Positions 16,601 to 25,600 of a DNA stretch of 33,280 bases are shown here, piece after piece; position 1 is the first letter of the stretch; every line of letters begins with the position of its first letter. The notes under the pieces are model-generated. The model was not told where the DNA came from. It made no database searches and saw only the letters and a program-made list of their open reading frames with translations. A program made the translations under genes and the position numbers. The DNA lies in the NCBI GenBank assembly GCA_036564195.1, contig DATCLA010000136.1, positions 1 to 33,280 on the forward strand, read 5' to 3'. The stretch comes from DATCLA01 sp036564195 (GTDB lineage: Bacteria; Bacillota; UBA4882; UBA8346).

Positions 16601-19600
16601 AGCAGATTACATTGGTCAACACTGCCGGCGGCATGGATCACTCCGTTCAACGTACCAAAGCGGTTGCTAATCTCCTCTATGACCTGGCCCATTGCCACCG
16701 GGTCGGTTACGTCAGCCTGTAAATAGAGGCAATCGGATCCGTAACTTTTGAGGGTATCAACTAATTTCTGGCGTTGCCGGTCTAAAGGAGAACGGCCGAG
16801 CAGAATCAACCGGGCTTGGTATTGTTCAGCTAAAAAGCTGGCAAACAAAGAGCCCAGGCCCCCGGTTCCACCGGTGATTAAGTAAACTCCCTGTTGCTTT
16901 AATAAAGCAGGATTGCTCGAATTGTCCATTACTAAAGGCCGTATTTTCTGGATATATCTTGTTTGATCCCAATATCTGACTTCAGAAATGAATTCAGCGC
17001 TCCTAAGTTCCCTGGCTATAATCTTTGCCAGCGAAGCTTCATCCTGGTTATTGCCATTAATCTCTAAGGTCGATAAGAAGATCGCCGGGGTAATCATTTT
17101 TAAAGAACGCGCCAATCCGGCCATTGACTCAAAAAAAGGATTAGCGTTCTGCCCCTGGGAACTGTAAACTATGTTAATTATTAGCTTTTGATTGTCCAGA
17201 ACCTCATGAACTGCTCTAATGAGATGAAATCCCACCGAGAGGCCGAAAATCTGCAAATGTCGGATTAAAGCTGCCGGAAGGTTATTATTTTCAAAATTAT
17301 CGGTAGCAGCCTGGACCTCAACCGGCCAAAGATTAATGATTCTTTCCAGATTTATCTGCCGCTCCTGCAATGCTATTAAAAGTTTAAGGTAATCTTCAGG
17401 GCAAAGCGGATTAATTGTATACTCCAGTTCGCCGGTGGGTTGAAATTGTTCTCCGTTCCTGACCAAGATTACCTTGAGCTGATCATCAAGTTCCTGTTGA
17501 ACCGTTTCAATGGTCCGTTTGATGGCTGCACCGTTTCCAAAGAAAAGGATCCACCGGACATTATCAGTAACGAAAGATTCTACTGGATCTGCCTTTTCCC
17601 AAGTTGGTTGAAAGTACATTACTTTCGGGCTTTCTGAAGGAACAGTTAATTCCTTGGCGGCGTTGGTGCTCCTTTGCTGTTCCGGGATAATCCAATGCCT
17701 TTCTCTGGCAAAAGGATAGGTCGGTAAGGAAATGCGGTGATAGCTTTGGTTATGGTATAAAAGGCTCCAATCGAATGAAAAGCCAGCAACCCAGAGCTGG
17801 GCCAGCTTATCCAATTGCCTTTTAGCAATGATATTTCTAATAAATTCCTGCCCTTCCTCACCTTCAAACAGAAGCTTTGGGTTACACCGGTTATTTTTAA
17901 CATTACCGCGGTAAATCTGGTTTAGGTCGGCTTCCCCCCGGAGAAATGAATTCAATTGCTTTTGTAATTCCTTAATATCAAAAGCAATGATGGCTAACCG
18001 TTCTTCCATTGCTTCACGACCTACTTGAAGTGTATAGGCCAAATCGGTCATTGTAAACGTTGAATCCGGCTGATTGTTATAGAGCTGACGCTCTAAAAAG
18101 ACTTGTAACTTCTGGGCAACAACCCGCAGCCGTTCCTCATTGCGGGCAGACAGAACAATCAGTACCGGCTCATCCCCTGCGTCTTTTGTTTTATTCCGGC
18201 TAGAAGGATACTCTTCCAATACAATATGGGCATTAGTCCCGCCAAATCCGAAGGAACTTACTCCAGCCCGGCGCGGAATCTCTCCTTGGTCCGCAGTGGT
18301 AACAGACTCCCAGGGTTTAGTCTGGCTGACGATGTAAAAGGGAGTTCCGGTTAGATCAATGTAAGGATTTAGATTTCTAAAATTAATACTGGCCGGCAAC
18401 TGTTTATATTTTAAAGCTAGTAATACTTTAATAACACTGGCAATTCCCGAAGCACACTCCAGATGGCCGATATTCGTTTTTACCGAACCGAGACCACAGA
18501 AATCTTTCTTTACCTGACCCTTGTCTTGAACCAGTCGCATAAAAGCTTCTTTCAATCCGTTAATTTCAATGGGATCACCCAAACTGGTTCCGGTACCGTG
18601 GGCTTCGATATAGCTCACCGTCTCGATAGGAATTTGTGCCTGGCGATAGGCGTTCACCAATAATTCTGCTTGCGCTTTGGGATTCGGCGCGGTCAAGGAC
18701 TGGGCGCGACCGCCATGATTTACCGCTACGCCTTTAATAACAGCATAAATATGATCCCGATCCGTAATGGCCTTATGTAACGGTTTAAGTACAATGGCGC
18801 CTGCACCTTCGCCCCTGACATATCCATCCGCAGTTGCGTCAAAAGTCTTACACCTTCCGTCCGGACTCAACATCCCTGCTTTCCGGAATGAGATATGAAA
18901 CTTGGGTCTAAGGATGACATTAACTCCACCGGCAATCGCCATTTCACAACGGCCGGACCGGATAGAATCCACTGCATGGCTGATTGCTACCAATGAACTG
19001 GAACAAGCAGTATCAATCACTTCACTGGGGCCATGAATATTTAATAGAAAAGAAATCCTGTTGGCAATCATGGAGTTATTGATACCACTGGAAATTAAGG
19101 GATCAATGGGAATGCCGTAATCTTTCATTAGTTCATTATAATCATTAATGGATGCACCGACAAAAAGGCCGGTGGCAGTCCCGGATAATGCTGACGGTGG
19201 ATAACCGGCATCCTCAATAGCATGATAGACAGTTTCTAAAAAGAGCCGCTGTTGCGGGTCCATTAGAGAGGCTTCCCGGGGCGAAATACCAAAGAACAAG
19301 GGGTCAAATCTGTCTACCTCGGCAATGAAACCGCCCCATTTAACATCAGTCTTATTGGGGATTTGAGGATCTCCATAAAATTCTTCCCAGTTCCATCTTT
19401 CTTTGGATACTTCTGTAATCAGACAATCTCCTTGAACCAGATGTTGCCAAAAACTTTCCAAATCTGCAGATTGGGGGAAGATCCCTCCCATTCCCACAAT
19501 AGCCACAGGTTCGTTCGCTGCTAAATCTTCGGATAAATGGTCTGAAACTACATTAAAACTAGGTTTTAGTAAATACCGGTCAGGCAGGTTCGCGGTTGTA

Positions 19601-22600
19601 CTTACTACATCTGCCCGGTCTGATTCATCCCCTGCTGTAGCTGGAATATTTAGACTATTATCCTTTTTAAGATAATAACTCTTTAACAAGTCCGGGTTTT
19701 CTTGGAACAGAAATTCGCTAAAAGCTGCTAAGGTTTGGTATTCATAAAAGCTTGCTGGTGAAATATTGATATCATAACATTCATTAATCCGGTTGGAAAA
19801 TTGGGTAAAAGAAATCGAGTCGAACCCAAACTCACTGAAGTTTTGATCGATTGCCATTTCCTCGGGAGGTAATTTTAAAATCTCCTGAATAAGGAGGCGT
19901 AAATCATGAATTAGCCGCTGCTTCAGTTCAGGATTGGCAGTGAGCTCCGGGTCGATTGAAAGTTCCGCCGAAACCATTGGCTGCTCCTGCTCACTCTGCG
20001 GTTTAAACAAGCGGGCCACTTTGTCAGGGTCGCCGACGATAAGTGCAAATTCAATCAGACTACTGTTAAGACTGCGTTCAAAGACTTGGAGGCCTTTTTC
20101 TGTTGCCAATCCTTGCAGCCCATAAGCTCTCTCCAACAGTTTTTCAGTATTCCGATCAAGCCGCATGCCGCCTTCCTGCCACCAGGGCCAATTTATCACC
20201 ATAGTTTTTCCAAAACAACGTCCCATCCGGCGCAAGTTCTCTCTCACTAGAACATATTCATTTAAAAACCGGTTGGCATAAGCATAACCAGCCTGACCAA
20301 TATGTCCTATAATGGCTGTGGTTGATGAAAACATCACAAAAAAGTCGAGTTTTTCCCTACAGGTTGCTCGGTCTAAAAAAACACTTCCCCAAACTTTGGA
20401 AGCAATAACTTCCGCAGTTTCCTCCCTTGATTTATTAATGAGCAAGGAGTCTTTTACCAGGCCAGCACTATGAATAATACCGTTAATCGTCCCGAATTCC
20501 GACTTAATCGTGGCAATAAGCTGATCAACTTCTTCGCGTCGGGAGAGATCCGACTGAATATAAGTAACTTGCGCACCAGCGGCTTCAAGTTCTTTCAATT
20601 TAGCCGCTTTTACGGAAGTTATAGCGGAACGGCCGGTCAATACCAGTCTGGTTTGAAACTTAGCTAAATATTGGGCAAAAATCAATCCCAAGCCGCCCAA
20701 ACCGCCGGTAATCAAATAAACTCCCTGATTTCGGATTATTGGCCCGCCGGAAGTTTGGGTTGCGGTTTCAAAATCAAATTCCGTAAAGGTTTTGGAAAAA
20801 CGCTGTCGGTCACGGTATTTAATTTCCATGACCGGATTTTCATTCATTTGAGTTTCTTGCAAGATACATTCAAGAGTGGTTTCGGCCCTAGGAAGGTCGA
20901 TAATTTTCAATCTTAGTTTTGGGTTCTCACAATGAATGCTATTGGCCATACCACCGATGGCAGCATATTCAGGCTGATCAGCCTGCTGACTGGAGAAAAT
21001 ATAGATTAAGTCGACATGGTTTTTAATTCTTTCCTTAAGCAAGGCTTTACACAAAAATTGAATCGAGAATAACCCCAGGTCAAGATGGACGCCTAAAGTC
21101 TCAACCCCAAATCCTTCTTCCATTTGGGACCATAAATGAATTACTTTCCCGGGCTTAAATCCTTGCCTGTGGAGCGACTGGATTAATAAATGATAATCCC
21201 CTTCCTTTCCGGGATTAATCTCATAAATAAAGTTCTCAAGTTCCCGGTAGGATTCACCCGGTTTAACCAATGCTATGGAAGGTGCTGATGCAGAGATTTT
21301 CGAATTAAGCTCAAGTAAATCACGGTAAAGGTGCTCATCACTGTCAAAGAGGAGATATCCGGTGTCTGCTTCGAGATTTGCTTTTCCACTGATCGGAGCA
21401 GCTGTCCATTGCCATTGATAAAAAAGTTCTTTAGCAACTTTAGGTTCTGCTATTGGCAGGGCCGGTTTTTGAAAAGGACGCGGATAATATTCTTTAATAT
21501 GAACTAATAATTGACCCGTAGGGTCAACAAGCTTTACATCATACTTTTCAATTCGGGCCGTTCCCGGGTGAGCGACTGCCACCTCACTAACCACTGCATA
21601 ACAAACCGGAGTTAATGGCTGGAAGATCTCTACTTCAGCCACGGTAAAAGGAACATAGGGACAATGCGGTTTTTGCCGGACTTGACTGATCCAACAGGTG
21701 ATCGTTTGCAGCGCGCCGTCTAACAAAGAAGGGTATAAAGCAATCCGTTGATCCGCTTTTTCCTGAAGTTCAAGCCGGGAAACTGCCAGCTTTTGATTAT
21801 AAGCTAAACTTTTGATCACTTGAAAACTGGGGCCGTATTGATAACCAATGGATCCCATGATTTGGTAACATTCAACTCCGGTCAATGTTTGAGGACAAGA
21901 AGCGGTAATTGCTGCAAGGTCCTCTTCCCACCTGTCTTGATCGGCAGTATGCTCATATTCTAAATTACATTCCCCATGAACCAACTCTTCGCCAGCTTCA
22001 TCAAGAGTCCAAACTGTACAAGCCACCAGGTTTTGTCGGGGACGCAGTTTTAAAAATACCTGTTGCGACTGGTCATTTAAAATTAGCGGTCGTGACCAAA
22101 CCATCTTCCGGATCCGCCTTACCTTCCGGTGACGGTTGGAAAGCGTGGCAGCGCAGCGTACCATTTCAAAATAGGCAACGCCCGGTAGAATCAGTTGGCC
22201 ATTAACTACATGATCTTTCATAAACAGATCGGCTTCTGATAAATTTTTAACAAAAGTTTGTTCATAAAAGTCGGATTGGTTGCTATCGATCAGCGGATGC
22301 AATTTAGAATCGGTCTCTGTTTTAAGAAATTTTTCCAAAAATTTTTGTGGTTCACCAATTTGATAACATTGGCCACTAAACGGATAGGTGGGAAGCGGAA
22401 TCCGTTGGGGCTTTACTTCCTCATAAAGCAGTTCCCAATTTATTGTTCCACCGGAAACCCACTGTTGCGCCTGGCGTTTTAATTGGGCACTGTTAGGAGT
22501 GTCCGTTGCGGAAAATTGCTGTGCTAGGTCACGATCCATAGCTTGCTTTCCGTGGCAATCACCGCTAAAAATGGATTCACCATCGGTTTGTCCTTGACAA

Positions 22601-25600
22601 AAAGCTTCCAATTTCATAATTAGTTCCTGAAGATCGGAAGCGATAATCGCCAGCCGCACCGGCATCGCTTCTCTTCCCGTCTGCAAAGTATAGGCAATAT
22701 TGACTAAATTCAGCCCGCTTTCCCTTTCCGCCAGGGCTTCACGGAGGGATTGCCCCATTTTTGCAGCATAAGTTAGCAGTCGTTCCTGACTGCGGGCTGA
22801 AAGCAGGATCAATTGGGGTCCTTTGGTCGGAAGGTCGGCCACAGTTTCCTGCTGGTACTCTTCAATAATAAAATGGGTATTGACACCACCGGCGCCGAAA
22901 CTACTCAGCCCTGCCCGACGGGGAAAAACCACCGGTTTCCCGTCAACCGTTCCTTCTAACCGGTGCCACGGTTCCAATTGGTGTTGGAGACGAAAAGGCG
23001 TTGCTTCAAAGCGAATCATCGGATTGGTTTGCTCCGAATTTAAAGAAGGAACTAACATTTTATGTTTCATTTGCAGTAAAATCTTGATTAATCCTGCCAG
23101 GGCCGCTCCGGATTCCAAATGACCGATATTGGACTTCACGGAACCAATAGCGCAGTATTGGTTCTTTACTTTTTCCGACCCGGTTGATTGATTCTCCTGA
23201 AAAGCCTGAGTTAACCCACGAATCTCAATGGGATCGCCCAAAGGAGTCCCGGTACCATGGGTCTCGACATAACTGATAGTTTCGGCAGCGATTTTAGCTT
23301 CGCGTAACGCTTTGGAAATCAATTCCGCCTGAGCCAAAGGATTGGGCACTGTGAACCCGTTGGTTTTGCCTCCGGTATTGACCGCACTGGCCTTAATTAC
23401 ACCATAAATATAGTCCCCATCTTTTTTGGCAGCAACCAACGGTTTTAATAAAACTGCGCTAACCCCCTCACCGTAGATAGTACCGGTGGCATTAGCCCCA
23501 AAAGGACGGCACTTATCGTCTTTTGATAATACTTGCATTTGGGCATATTGGATAAACCGGCCCGGATGAAGAAACAAATTCACTCCGCCCACAATAGCCG
23601 TATCGCATTCCCCCTGTTTGATGGCTTGGCAAGCCAAGTGTAAGGCTGTCCCTCCACCGGAACAAGCTGTATCAATTGCAATACTGGGGCCGTGAAAGTT
23701 AAAGAAATAGGAAATTCGGTTGGGAATCTGATAATAATCAGTGTTGCGGTAACTGCCGGCACCGGCGACTGCTGCTTCATTGGTATAAATACCATAATCA
23801 CCGGCGATTACTCCCACATAAACACCTGTATTCCTGGAAATGGTCCGGGGCGTATAACCTGCGTCTTCCAACAGACCCCAGACTATCTCTAAAAAGAGCC
23901 GTTGTTGCGGATCCATAGTTTCAGCTTCACGCGGGGAAATATGGAAAAAAGAGGCTTCAAAACGGTAAATCTCGGATAAGAAACCACCCCATTTGCAATA
24001 GGTTTTACCCGGCTTTCCTTCCGTTTCAAAAAAAGCCGCTTCATCCCAACGGTCTGCCGGAACTTTTTCAATACAGGAAAGGCCTTCCCGGAGATTATGC
24101 CAAAATTCATTGATCGTTGCTGCTTTAGGAAATTTGCCGTTAATTCCGATAATTGCAATAGCATCATCGTCAGACCCAGCAGGGATTGGCCGGGATGCGA
24201 CCGTAACGGAATCCCGGTGTTCATCGACAAGTCCCTGCTGTTTTTTGGCATATTTTGACTTTAAAATATCACGATGGGTTGCAATGATACTCCTTGCTAC
24301 ATCTCCCAAATTGCGCTGTTCAAACAGGATTGTCGGAGGAAGGTTAGGAAACTCCTTGCTCAGAATGGAGGTAATCGTAACAATCTTTAAGGAATCATGC
24401 TGAAAATACTCTGAAAATTCCCGGTCTTCAACTAAAACGTCTTCGGTTACCTGAAGTTCTTGAGTGAATGCTTCTTTCACAGCAGCCAGTACCACCGGAT
24501 AAAACTGATCATCATGAATCTGATCCTTGGTTGCAATTGCCGCTGACTTTGTTTCAGGAGGAGTTACAATAGTGGTAATACTAGTTTTTTGCTGATTAAA
24601 ATCAGCTATTGCCCGGGTTAAATCCCGGACATTTTTTAACTGAGTGGCAATCCGAAACAACAGGCGTTCCCTTTTCCGGATCAATTCATAGTACTGGGGA
24701 TTATGTAGTTGCTCCCTGTGTCCATTTACATTGGGTTTAGTTAAAGACGTTTTCTGCTGCGGGGGCCGGAAAGTACAGGCATTGACTTGCTCCAGGGAAA
24801 TAACCAGCTCTACCGGTTGTTGCTCTTGATTCAATGAAGTAAATTCGGGAATAAACTGCTCTAAAAATAAGCGGGCCGGTTCATTTCTGCCGGTCTTTTG
24901 ATAAATTATTTTTACTGATGCTAATCCATGTTGCCGGGCGATCGTTCCGATCTGGCGCATCATCTGATGTTCCACGCCCCGTCCTAATACCCGGCAGCTC
25001 AACAAGAAGGTGTCTATTTCCAACAGATTAGCTGCTTTTTTTAGAATAAACAACCCCACCACACCATAATCCCCGAAGCGGTCGCTGACTTTAACTGTCC
25101 AACCTTCGAAAGCTGGTTCCGTCAAGAGATTACGAAGCTCAGCTACAGTCCGACGGGTTCCGGTAAAATTAAACTGATTAGTCCGGGCGGATAGTTGGGC
25201 CGCCCGAGGTAATGTCGGACCGGTCAGTGGCTGCATAACCACATCCAGTTGAAGATTTTGAAGAAAAGATTCAAAATCATAACTGCCGGCCAGTAATTTT
25301 TCCCGCTCAACATTGGCACGGTATGAATCGCGACGGAGTCGGTCCTCAGCGGTTACCTGAAAATGATCCAGCATCCAAAGGTGGTCTAAAAAGTTGGCAT
25401 CAGCTGCAGCTTTCGGCCATTCCATTGTAAATACTTCCGGACAATTGGCGCGAACTTCGGCACACTCCACCGGATTATCATCAATAAAGACAAAACTGTC
25501 ACTGCCAAGATTCATTGCAGCTGCCAATGATTGAATATTCTCTGACTTAGGCAACCAGTTCAGCCTGGAATCCACCAATTGTTCTTTTTTAAGGATCATT